DNA from: JABDCD01 sp964469525
GTDB lineage: Bacteria > Pseudomonadota > Alphaproteobacteria > Rickettsiales > SXRF01
Reading direction: 5' to 3'
Assembly (NCBI GenBank): GCA_964469525.1
Contig: CAYXYU010000002.1
Span: 186,001-250,000 of the forward strand
DNA: 64,000 nt
Part shown: piece by piece, positions 8,114 to 15,809 of the stretch
Layout of the letters: the number at the start of each line of letters is the position of its first letter
How positions within the stretch are numbered: position 1 is the first letter of the stretch
Translations under genes and position numbers: made by a program
The notes under the pieces: model-generated
What the model was told of the DNA's origin: nothing
Seen by the model: the letters and a program-made list of their open reading frames with translations, nothing else
Database searches by the model: none

Positions 8114-9921
8114 GCGGCCTCCGGCGTGGCGGCGAATTCGGGCAGGCGGCGGTAATCCTCGCCGTCGACGAACAGGCGGTGCCAGATTTCAAGCGCCATC
8201 AGCGCGCGCAGCGCCCGGGTGTGATTGTGCCGTCCGCCGACATGGGCGTCGATCATACTGCGCAGGCCGGCCGCATTGAACAGCCCGCGCGAGAGCATCC
8301 GCTCGGAGAGCAGGAAGTCTTTTACCATTTGGGAAAGATGCGTTTTGAACCACTCGCCGATCGGCACGGTGAACATCTGCTTCGGCCGGTGCAGGATGCC
8401 GTACGGCAGGCAATCTTTCATGGCTTCCTTCAAAATATATTTGGTGCTGCCGTTACGCAGTTTGAAATCACCGGGCATCGATAACGCCAGGTCGATCACT
8501 CGCGTATCGAGGAATGGAACCCGCGCCTCCAGCCCCACGGCCATCCCCATCCGGTCCGGCTTGACCAGGTTGTTGCCAGGCAGCAGCCAGGTGAGGTCAA
8601 GCCATAGCATGCGGTTGACCGGATCGAGGGACCGCGCCTTGGCGAAATCGTCCCACATCAGCGAAAAACTATCGAGCGCTGCAAAGCGTTTCTTCCATTC
8701 GGGTGTATAGAGCGCCAGCTTCTCCGCCTGTGCCAGCAGCCCCTGGTTGGCGAAGTAGGCCTGCTCGAATGTATTGTAATCGGCGCTGGCATAGTGCTCA
8801 ATGAATGGGATGTAACGCTCATATCCGCCAAGCAACTCATCACCTCCGTCGCCGGTCAGTACCACCTTGACATGCTTTGCTGCCAGCTGTGACAGGATAT
8901 GCGTCGGGATAAAAGAGGCATCGCCATGCGGTTGCTCGCAATAATGAATGGCAGCAGGCCAGATCGACAGCAGGTCGGAACGGGCGCATTGCATATGGTG
9001 CTTCGTGCCGAACTGCTTCGCCACCTGTTCCGCATAGGGTGCTTCGTCATAGCGCGGATCATCGAAGCCGATGCTGAAGCTGTGCATCGGCGGACGGGCA
9101 TGCTTCATGGCGAGTGCCACCATTGTGCTTGAATCAACACCACCGGAGAGAAATGCGCCAACTTCGACGTCGCTGCGCATGTGAATACGCACCGCCTCCT
9201 CCAGCGTAGCGAGCAGTGCCTCCGCCCATTGCTTTTCGGTTTTCTTGGCGGTGGCGAAACTCGGCTTCCACCACTGCCAGTAATGTGCTCTTCCACCGCT
9301 GATGGTGGCTGCCCAGCCGGGCCGCACATGAGAGATGCCTTCGAACATGGTCATCGGGGGCGGTACGTAATTGAAGCTGAGGTAGTGATGGATGGCTTCC
9401 AGGCGCGGCTGCGCTTTTATCCCGGCGGCGAGCAGTGCCTTGATCTCGGAGGCAAAGGCAATGCCGAATTCCTGTTCGGTGACAAAGAGCGGCTTGATGC
9501 CGAGCCTGTCGCGGAAGAGATGCAGGCTGCCGTTCCTCCCATCCCAGATGGCGATGGCGAACATGCCGTTTAGGCGATTAACGAACTCCACCCCATGCGT
9601 TTCATAGCACTTCAGGATTACTTCCGTATCGGAGTGGGTATGAAATACTACCCCCCGTGTCTTCAGTTCGTCGCGTAGCTCGACATAATTGTAAATTTCA
9701 CCATTCTGCACCACGGCGATTTTCTGATCTTCCGAAAGCATAGGCTGGTGTCCGCCGGCCACATCGATGATCGATAAACGGCGGTTGCCGAGCATGGTCA
9801 GCCCGTCTATATGATAGCCCTCATCGTCCGGCCCCCGATGGGCGAGGGCAGGTGCCATCTGCGCCGCCAGCGTATTCAGGGACAAGGGAGTGTTTGCAAC
9901 GATTCCGAAAATGCCGCACAT
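8110..9921 (-). CDS. asnB: Glutamine-hydrolysing asparagine synthase
   Basis: The 603-residue protein starts MCGIFGIV, so the second-position cysteine becomes the Ntn glutaminase nucleophile. The glutaminase domain covers about residues 1-200 with LAHRGPDDEG and NGEIYNY motifs. The synthetase domain has the ATP pyrophosphatase loop LSGGVDSS near residue 260 and the TGDGGDELLGGYERY segment. Family members make asparagine, but those encoded inside polysaccharide loci often amidate a sugar acid. It is the promoter-proximal gene of the minus-strand operon ending at 3777 and is divergent from the sugar transferase remnant. An amidotransferase role on the glycan is plausible here. Confidence 0.9.
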   Translation of the reverse strand: MCGIFGIVANTPLSLNTLAAQMAPALAHRGPDDEGYHIDGLTMLGNRRLSIIDVAGGHQPMLSEDQKIAVVQNGEIYNYVELRDELKTRGVVFHTHSDTEVILKCYETHGVEFVNRLNGMFAIAIWDGRNGSLHLFRDRLGIKPLFVTEQEFGIAFASEIKALLAAGIKAQPRLEAIHHYLSFNYVPPPMTMFEGISHVRPGWAATISGGRAHYWQWWKPSFATAKKTEKQWAEALLATLEEAVRIHMRSDVEVGAFLSGGVDSSTMVALAMKHARPPMHSFSIGFDDPRYDEAPYAEQVAKQFGTKHHMQCARSDLLSIWPAAIHYCEQPHGDASFIPTHILSQLAAKHVKVVLTGDGGDELLGGYERYIPFIEHYASADYNTFEQAYFANQGLLAQAEKLALYTPEWKKRFAALDSFSLMWDDFAKARSLDPVNRMLWLDLTWLLPGNNLVKPDRMGMAVGLEARVPFLDTRVIDLALSMPGDFKLRNGSTKYILKEAMKDCLPYGILHRPKQMFTVPIGEWFKTHLSQMVKDFLLSERMLSRGLFNAAGLRSMIDAHVGGRHNHTRALRALMALEIWHRLFVDGEDYRRLPEFAATPEAA

Positions 9922-10012
9922 AATCCCCGGTTTTATAGCGCGGCTGCGATCTTGAAGCCAGACTAAATAATAGATACTGGCAGTTTGGCAGGACTGTGCT
10001 AAGTCATTGACG

Positions 10013-10580
10013 ATGGGTTACGAAATCGTCAAGCGTGGTATCGATGTGGCAGGCAGTACCATGGGGCTGGTGCTGCTGTCGCCCTTGCTGCTGGTACTCG
10101 TCATCGCCATCGCTGCGGAAACTCCCGGCTTGCCGGTATTCGTGCAACAGCGTGTCGGACGCGGAGGGCATGTTTTTTTCCTCTACAAGCTGCGCTCCAT
10201 GGTGAAGGATGCGCCTCGGCTCGTACCAGACGCAGGCAGATGATCCACGTATCACCCGGGTTGGGCGCTTCATCCGCGCTACCAGCCTCGATGAGTTGCC
10301 ACAACTATGGAATGTGCTGATCGGTGACATGAGCCTGATCGGACCGCGCCCGGAAACTCTGTCGCAACAGGCGCAGTACCGGCCTGAGGACTGGCGGCTT
10401 CGTCACCGCGTGCGCCCCGGTATCACCGGGCTGGCACAGATCAGTGGTCGCAGCGACATTACATCTGAAGAACGGCTGCGCTGTGATCTTACCTATGCGC
10501 AAAATGCATCGTTTGCGCTCGATATGGAAATACTCTGGCGGACGGTGGCGATGGTCTTTAAGCGCACAGGAGTAAACTAA
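10013..10580 (+). pseudogene. Initiating sugar-phosphate transferase (PglC/WcaJ type), frameshifted
   Basis: Two consecutive frames encode one protein. The first (from ATG 10013, or TTG 10007) gives the membrane-anchored start with VKRGIDVAGS, RVGRGGHVFF and YKLRSMVKDAPRL, then runs out of frame to a stop at 10243. The second supplies LGSYQTQADDPRITRVGRF, TSLDELPQLWNVLIGDMS and IGPRPE to TAA at 10578. The junction is clean: restoring one extra GGCTC at the CGGCTCG near 10217 would read PRLGSYQTQ through. Intact members load the first sugar phosphate onto undecaprenyl phosphate. Either the gene is inactivated by slippage of a 5-base tandem repeat or the assembly has an error. The following flippase gene starts one base after its stop. 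Confidence 0.85.
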
Positions 10581-10581
10581 C

Positions 10582-12018
10582 ATGACATGGCGCGGGTTAG
10601 TGAAGGTCGGCGGGCTGATCGCTACCGGCATGATTGCAGGTCGGCTGCTGGGGCTGATGCGCGAGATGCTGCTGGCGGCGCGATTCGGCACGGGGCAGGA
10701 GGCCGATCTGGCGGTTGGGCTGCTGCTGATTCCCGATTTCATCGTCAATCTCTTTATTGCCACCGCTGCCAGCGCGGCGCTGGTGCCTGCCTTCGCGGCG
10801 CGGGACGAAGAGCGTGCCCGAGTGCTGCTTTGGCAGGCGTTGGTTGCCAGCATGCTGGCATTTACTGTGTTGGCGCTGCTCATCTTCCTGCTGTTCCCCT
10901 TCACACAGCATGCGGGCGCTTTCGTGCTTGCTCTAAGTTCACTGCCACTGACCGCTGCTACCTCCGTCATCACTGCCTATTTGCAATATCGGAGCAGGTT
11001 CCTTGTGCCCGCTTTCGCCAACGTGATTTTCAACAGCATTGTCATCCTCACGCTGTGGCTCCTGCCACCGGCGCTGCCCGTGCTCGGCGGCGGCATCCTG
11101 ATCGGCGCTACCTTGCGGCTGGTCGCCCATGCGGGGGCGCTGCCGCGGGGCAGCCTGAGAGGGCATCAGGCGCCATGGGAAATCGATATTCCTCTGCTAA
11201 AGACTTATGCGGCAGCAGTCGCTAGCGGCATGTTCGGTCTGCTGCCGCAATATGTCCCTTATGCGCTAATCGCGCTTGCCGGGGGAAGCGTCGCCGCTTT
11301 CAACTATGCGTTCAAGTTGGTGCTGCTGCCGGCGATTCTTGGGCAGGCAGTGCTGCAGCTGGTGCTGCTACCGTGGTTTGCCCGCCTGCAACAGGCGGAC
11401 AGAGCGGATATGGGGGGGGCGCAGACGCTGGTGCGTCAACTGACATGGATTATCTCGTTTACGGCCTGCCTTAGCCTGTCGCTGGCAGCATATCCGCTAG
11501 CACAGCTTTGCTTTGGTTACGGCAGAATGATTGAAGCCGACATCGCGCACGTTGCCGAACTGTTCGCTATCGGCGTCTGGGCGATGCCAGGCATTTTGCT
11601 GACCACCGTCTGGCAGCAGATGTTTTACGCTGCTGCGCTCCCGCGACCGCCGCTTAAGGCCAGCACCTGGCAGGCGGCACTGGTGATTCCGCTATGCTGG
11701 ATCGGCCAGATGCTGTTCGATACACATGGCGTGCTGGTGGCGTTCGTTTTGGTGCAGACGTTGCCCATTGTGTTGCTGGCCCGGGAGGGCTATAAACGCG
11801 GTGTCATCCGCTGGGGCTGGCCTTCTGTCTACGCTTCCATGGCGCTGGTGGCGCTGGCGGTTTTCCTGCCGTCGGCATGGTTGCTGGAAGATGCGACGCT
11901 CCCTGCGGGGGTGGCTGTGCTGCTGGCGGGGGTAATCGGCGTGGTTTCGCTGGGGGCGGGGCTAGCGGTACATGCGCCTATCCGGCAATGGGGAATGCAA
12001 AGACTGAGGCGCACATGA
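10582..12018 (+). CDS. MurJ/MviN-family polyprenyl-linked oligosaccharide flippase
   Basis: The 478-residue, strongly hydrophobic protein shows about a dozen membrane segments. It has the N-terminal MVF-family pattern with GLIATGMIAGRLLGLMRE and FGTGQEADL, followed by IPDFIVNLFIATAASAALVP. MurJ flips lipid II. A copy inside a glycan locus, next to an initiating sugar transferase, more likely flips that locus's own lipid-linked oligosaccharide. An AGGAG site lies about 9 bases before ATG 10582, and the end overlaps the aldolase gene by 4 bases. It is slightly shorter than typical MurJ (about 510 residues), and the essential housekeeping copy may be elsewhere. Confidence 0.85.
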   Translation: MTWRGLVKVGGLIATGMIAGRLLGLMREMLLAARFGTGQEADLAVGLLLIPDFIVNLFIATAASAALVPAFAARDEERARVLLWQALVASMLAFTVLALLIFLLFPFTQHAGAFVLALSSLPLTAATSVITAYLQYRSRFLVPAFANVIFNSIVILTLWLLPPALPVLGGGILIGATLRLVAHAGALPRGSLRGHQAPWEIDIPLLKTYAAAVASGMFGLLPQYVPYALIALAGGSVAAFNYAFKLVLLPAILGQAVLQLVLLPWFARLQQADRADMGGAQTLVRQLTWIISFTACLSLSLAAYPLAQLCFGYGRMIEADIAHVAELFAIGVWAMPGILLTTVWQQMFYAAALPRPPLKASTWQAALVIPLCWIGQMLFDTHGVLVAFVLVQTLPIVLLAREGYKRGVIRWGWPSVYASMALVALAVFLPSAWLLEDATLPAGVAVLLAGVIGVVSLGAGLAVHAPIRQWGMQRLRRT

Positions 12019-12845
12019 TGGGCACCATACTGATTGCCAACGATCCGGCTGTGGCTGCGGAAGCGGAAGCGGCAGGGATTACGCGCATCATGGTCGATCT
12101 CGAAACCATGGGAAAGCGGGAGCGGCAGCTTTCACGCACCACCTTCATCACTGCTCATCATAAGGATGATGCCGCCCGCATTCGCGCCACGCTTAAAAAA
12201 GCGGCCCTGGTTGTGCGCATCAATCCCTGGCATGCGGACAGCCGCGTCGAGATCGACCATGCGGTGGCGGCGGGCGCCGATATCATCATGCTGCCGATGA
12301 TCAGCCAGCTGACGCAACTCGATGATTCCCTCGGGCATCTGAAGGGCCGCGCCAGGCTATTGCCATTGGTTGAAACCACCTATTCCATGGCGCATATCAG
12401 CGACATCATTGCCTATCCTGGCATAGAGGAGGTCTATATCGGATTCAATGATTTGCATTTATCGCTCGGGCTGGATTTTCTCTTTGAGCCGCTGGCGCTT
12501 GGGTTAATTGATTGGATGGCTGGGCAAATAACTGCCGGAGGCGGAAAATTTGGATTTGGTGGCATTGGCGCCATTGGCGGCGATGAAAAACTCCCTCCGG
12601 AATGGATTCTCGGCGAGCATGCGCGGCTGGGATCCAGCTGCGTCATCCTTTCATCGAGCTTTTGCAAGGCAGTGGCGATCGAGCAGGCGCAGGGGCGGGC
12701 GCAGCGGCTTGCCAGAGCAGTGGCAGAAGTGCAGAATACGTTTCACGCCATGCAGCGCCGCACCGAGGCGCAACAGAACGCTGACATGCATCGCACCTTC
12801 GCCCGCATCCGGGAGTTGGCAGACGCTACGCGCAACGCTATATAA
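12015..12845 (+). CDS. HpcH/HpaI aldolase/citrate lyase-family protein
   Basis: I place the start at ATG 12015, which overlaps the flippase stop (ATGA), giving 276 residues. The protein has IMVDLETMGKRERQ near the start, LVVRINPWH, AGADIIMLPM, a glutamate in LPLVET and YIGFNDLHLSLGL. These match the TIM-barrel HpcH/HpaI family that cleaves or forms C-C bonds with pyruvate or CoA esters using a divalent metal. In this position it may supply or rearrange a keto-acid sugar precursor. The last 60 residues are helical and charged. The stop lies 14 bases before tRNA-Val. Confidence 0.82.
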   Translation: MMGTILIANDPAVAAEAEAAGITRIMVDLETMGKRERQLSRTTFITAHHKDDAARIRATLKKAALVVRINPWHADSRVEIDHAVAAGADIIMLPMISQLTQLDDSLGHLKGRARLLPLVETTYSMAHISDIIAYPGIEEVYIGFNDLHLSLGLDFLFEPLALGLIDWMAGQITAGGGKFGFGGIGAIGGDEKLPPEWILGEHARLGSSCVILSSSFCKAVAIEQAQGRAQRLARAVAEVQNTFHAMQRRTEAQQNADMHRTFARIRELADATRNAI

Positions 12846-12858
12846 GATACTCAAAGAA

Positions 12859-12935
12859 GGGCGGCTAGCTCAGTTGGTCAGAGCGCTACGTTCACACCGT
12901 AGAGGTCGGAGGTTCGAGCCCTCTGCCGCCCACCA
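12859..12935 (+). tRNA. tRNA-Val (anticodon CAC)
   Basis: A full cloverleaf can be drawn. The acceptor GGGCGGC pairs with GCCGCCC, the D arm is GCTC/GAGC, and the anticodon stem CTACG/CGTAG encloses the loop TTCACAC. The T arm is GGAGG-TTCGAGC-CCTCT-like, with discriminator A and an encoded CCA. The anticodon CAC reads GUG valine codons. Confidence 0.95.
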
Positions 12936-13037
12936 CGCCTTCGGCTATGCGTGGCGCAGCCCGATGGCGCTTACTCCTTAGGCCAAGCAGTGCCCGGCGT
13001 AGCTCTCGGCCAAGACAGACTGGAGAGCGGATCCATT

Positions 13038-13754
13038 CTATTTTCCTGCCTTCCTCGGCGGCACCAGATTGCCCACCGGCTCGCTCTTCTCGCCTGTCCT
13101 GTGGACGATGAGTGAGGTAACGAAAGGCTCGGGGATGTCGCTGTCGACATGCACGTTCGTGCTCATGGGGAAATAGTAGCTGCAGAATTCGATCTTTACC
13201 GCCCCGAGGTCATTGAGGAACTGAAGCAGGCGATCCCAGCCCAGAAGGGCATAATGGCAGCGGATGCCACCATATTCGCCGTAGGACCGCTTCACATCGA
13301 TGATGTCCTCGCTGCCATGAATGGCGCGAGCATCGAACATGAGGCGTTTCCTCGTATGCTTCCACAGATTCTCCAGCATTTTGTAAGGTTCGCTGGAGCT
13401 ATAGATCAGGGCCCAGGCCATCACTGCGTCGAAGGTGCGCTTCAGATCGAGATCCAGAATATCGGCGCGTTCGAACCGGACGTTTTTCGTCTCGAACGGC
13501 TTAGCCTGCTCGATGACAGATTGGGAAGAATCAATGCCAAGATAATCGGCGTTGGTGATAGCCTGCACATTGTTTGCCGCTCCTGGGAAGCCAAACCCGG
13601 CTTCGAGCACCGATGAACAATCACTGAGTCCGCGATACATGCACCAAGCCTGACTCGGGTAAAGAGAGGCTAAGCCTCGGCCACGTATCTCCGACTGCCG
13701 GTCGAAGAATGAGCGGCTTTCCCAAATCGGGTAGGTTTTGATCTTGCTTTCCAT
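13038..13754 (-). CDS. Class I SAM-dependent methyltransferase
   Basis: The 238-residue product has a motif I variant VLEAGFGFPG near residue 50, an acidic strand end (YLGIDSSQS), FERADILDL and a DAVMAWALIYSS motif IV-like strand. This is a small-molecule methyltransferase fold with a shortened glycine loop. It is transcribed away from the TetR/RND operon, and the 186-base space between them contains a palindromic operator candidate at 13904-13919. The gene may therefore belong to the TetR regulon. The substrate is unknown. Confidence 0.8.
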   Translation of the reverse strand: MESKIKTYPIWESRSFFDRQSEIRGRGLASLYPSQAWCMYRGLSDCSSVLEAGFGFPGAANNVQAITNADYLGIDSSQSVIEQAKPFETKNVRFERADILDLDLKRTFDAVMAWALIYSSSEPYKMLENLWKHTRKRLMFDARAIHGSEDIIDVKRSYGEYGGIRCHYALLGWDRLLQFLNDLGAVKIEFCSYYFPMSTNVHVDSDIPEPFVTSLIVHRTGEKSEPVGNLVPPRKAGK

Positions 13755-13903
13755 GATTCTGCTCCTGACGATACTTGACGTAATGGTTCAAGTAAGGCGA
13801 ATACGCCGTAAATGTAAACATAAAATTGGCTGGTGCTAATGAGAACGAGCGGTCATTATCCATGCAAATCTGCTAAGGTATTGCGATACAGCCAAGAATC
13901 CTA

Positions 13904-13919
13904 TTGACTGATTAGTCAA
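13904..13919. promoter_or_regulatory. Candidate TetR operator 1
   Basis: TTGACTGATTAGTCAA is an inverted repeat (TTGACT/AGTCAA around GATT) lying 21 bases before the tetR ATG and in the divergent promoter space. It matches TTGACYGATYRGTCAA, the same pattern as the site at 14539. Its position fits autoregulation of the repressor; binding is inferred. Confidence 0.6.
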
Positions 13920-13940
13920 ATAGTCTATGTGTTGTCGCGC

Positions 13941-14588
13941 ATGCAGAAATCCACGCGCGATAAAATCCTCGATACAGCCCTCGAACTGATGTGGCAGCAG
14001 AGCTACGGCTCGGTCAGCGTCGATGATATCTGCCACGTCGCGAAAGTGCGCAAAGGCAGCTTCTATCACTATTTCCCCTCTAAGATCGACGTCGTCATCG
14101 CGGCATTCGAAAAGCTATGGCAGGATAACCGGCCGTTGCTCGACAGCATCTTTTCTCCAACCGTGCCGCCGCTGGAGCGACTGGACAAATATTGCGAGGC
14201 AGCTTATCGCAAGCAGAAGGAAAAAGCGGATAGATTCGGCAAGGTGCTGGGCTGTCCCTACACCACCTGCGGCAGCGAGTTGAGTACGCTCGACGAGGGT
14301 GTACGCCGCAAAATGGGTGAGATATTCACGCGCTCGGCCAAGTATTTCGAGACGCTCCTGCGCGATGCCAAGGCGGAAGGACTGACCTCGGCGACCAGTC
14401 TTGCCGCCACCTCGCAGGAAATGCTGTCTTACGTCTGTGGTATCATGTATCAGGCCAAGCTGAAGAACGACGTTGAGATCATCCGCCGTGACCTGAAGCC
14501 TGGCTTGCTGCGCTATTTTAACGTTCCCCAAAAAATCGTTGACCGATCGGTCAAGTCTCCCAAGCCACAAGAACAAGAATATGCATAA
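13941..14588 (+). CDS. TetR/AcrR-family transcriptional regulator
   Basis: From ATG 13941 the protein has about 215 residues; the open frame also allows GTG at 13929. The N-terminus holds a TetR helix-turn-helix: TRDKILDTALELMWQQSYG, then VDDICHVAKVRKGSFYHYF, ending FPSKIDVV. The remainder is the helical ligand and dimer domain. It is directly upstream of the adaptor, permease and outer-membrane factor of an RND pump and runs in the same direction, as local repressors of efflux operons do. Two near-identical palindromes flank it (13904 and 14539, the second inside its own 3' end), consistent with control of itself and of the pump genes. The inducer is unknown. Confidence 0.92.
   Translation: MQKSTRDKILDTALELMWQQSYGSVSVDDICHVAKVRKGSFYHYFPSKIDVVIAAFEKLWQDNRPLLDSIFSPTVPPLERLDKYCEAAYRKQKEKADRFGKVLGCPYTTCGSELSTLDEGVRRKMGEIFTRSAKYFETLLRDAKAEGLTSATSLAATSQEMLSYVCGIMYQAKLKNDVEIIRRDLKPGLLRYFNVPQKIVDRSVKSPKPQEQEYA
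14539..14554. promoter_or_regulatory. Candidate TetR operator 2, inside the tetR 3' end
   Basis: TTGACCGATCGGTCAA is a perfect 16-base palindrome. It lies within the last codons of tetR, 44 bases before the adaptor start at 14598, so a repressor bound here could block a pump promoter. It shares half-sites with the 13904 site. Confidence 0.6.
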
Positions 14589-14597
14589 GGAGTGCCC

Positions 14598-15809
14598 ATG
14601 TCTCTCCCGTTACGAAGCAAAATAATTATTCTGACCGTCTTGGCGTTGGTCGGGTACCTCGCCTATACGCGGCTGATGCCCCAGGGGGGCTGGGATCAAC
14701 AGGGATTTGCGCCCGCGGTGTCGGTGGCCGCAGTCGTACAGCGTAACGTACGCCCGTGGTACGAATTCTCCGGTCGCCTGGTCGCGGTCGAGCAGGCGGA
14801 GGTACGGCCGCAAGTGTCGGGCCTCATCGACAGCCTGCACTTCCAGGGTGGTGCGCTGATCGAGGAGGGCGAGCTGCTGTTCGTGATTGACCCGCGCCCG
14901 TACGAGGCGGCGCTACAGGCGGCCAAAGCCCGCGCCTCGCAGGCTGAGGCAGCGTTCACGCGCGCCGAGACGCTGGTGAAGGAAAAGGCACTGTCGCAGC
15001 GCGATTTCGACCAGCGCAAGAGCGAGGTGGAGATTGCCCGCGCCGAGTTGACGCGTGCGAAACTGAACCTGGGCTACACGCGCATTACCTCGCCGATTTC
15101 CGGGCGTGTCAGCCGCCCGGAAATAACGGTGGGTAACCTGGTGGAGGTTGGATCGGGCGCGCCGGTACTGACCACCGTGGTCTCCACGACGCCGATCTAT
15201 GTCGATTTCGAGATCGATGAGACGACCTACACGCGTTTTATCGAGGCCGGAGCCCTCGGACCCGATGATACCGCTCGCATCCCGGTGCGGATGGGCCTGA
15301 ACGGCGAGACGGGCACGCCGCACGAAGGCCGCATCCAGTCTTTTGACAACCGGCTCGATCCGGCCTCGGGCACGCTGCGGGTGCGCGCCGTGTTCGACAA
15401 CGAGGATGGTACACTGGTACCCGGCCTATTCGCGCGCGTGCGGCTGGGCGGGGTGACCGAGGAGCCGACGCTGCTGATCGCCGACCGGGCGGTGGGGACC
15501 GACCAGAACAAACGCTTTGTTCTGGCGCTGGGGGCGGAGAACGCGCTCGAATACCGCGAAGTGAAGCTGGGCGGGGCGATCGACGGCCTTCGGGTTGTTG
15601 CCAGCGGCCTGAAGCCCGGCGAGAAAATCCTGGTCAGCGGCATCACGCCGATGATCCGCCCCGGTATGAAGGTGACGCCGGAGACTGTTCCGATGGAACA
15701 GGCTCCGGGCTCTGGGCTTCAGGCTTCAGGGAAAACAGTTGGCAGCGCCGCACAGGAACAACAATCCGCTCCCGAAGCCCAGAGCCCGGAGCCTGAAGCC
15801 CAGCCATGA
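14598..15809 (+). CDS. RND efflux pump periplasmic adaptor (membrane fusion protein)
   Basis: The protein has about 403 residues from ATG 14598, with AAGGAG 5-10 bases upstream. An N-terminal membrane helix (IIILTVLALVGYLAY) is followed by a lipoyl half-motif (VRPQVSGLIDSLHFQGGALIEEGELLF), an alpha hairpin, then LNLGYTRITSPISGRVS and beta-barrel and membrane-proximal domains. This is the AcrA/MexA layout. It links the permease, whose start it overlaps by 4 bases, to the outer-membrane factor. The last 35 residues are low-complexity (Gln/Pro/Glu/Ala) and are encoded by a long inverted repeat (15701-15793), so the tail is probably a repeat-derived extension. Confidence 0.93.
   Translation: MSLPLRSKIIILTVLALVGYLAYTRLMPQGGWDQQGFAPAVSVAAVVQRNVRPWYEFSGRLVAVEQAEVRPQVSGLIDSLHFQGGALIEEGELLFVIDPRPYEAALQAAKARASQAEAAFTRAETLVKEKALSQRDFDQRKSEVEIARAELTRAKLNLGYTRITSPISGRVSRPEITVGNLVEVGSGAPVLTTVVSTTPIYVDFEIDETTYTRFIEAGALGPDDTARIPVRMGLNGETGTPHEGRIQSFDNRLDPASGTLRVRAVFDNEDGTLVPGLFARVRLGGVTEEPTLLIADRAVGTDQNKRFVLALGAENALEYREVKLGGAIDGLRVVASGLKPGEKILVSGITPMIRPGMKVTPETVPMEQAPGSGLQASGKTVGSAAQEQQSAPEAQSPEPEAQP
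15701..15793. repeat. Inverted repeat inside the adaptor 3' end
   Basis: The left arm GGCTCCGGGCTCTGGGCTTC (15701-15720) is perfectly complementary to the right arm at 15774-15793, with a 53-base loop. It encodes the C-terminal tail of the adaptor in frame and ends 13 bases before the permease start. Confidence 0.9.

Noticed and set aside
10007..10580. Programmed ribosomal frameshift in the sugar transferase
   Set aside because: There is no slippery heptamer or following pseudoknot, and the break is explained exactly by loss of one GGCTC repeat unit.
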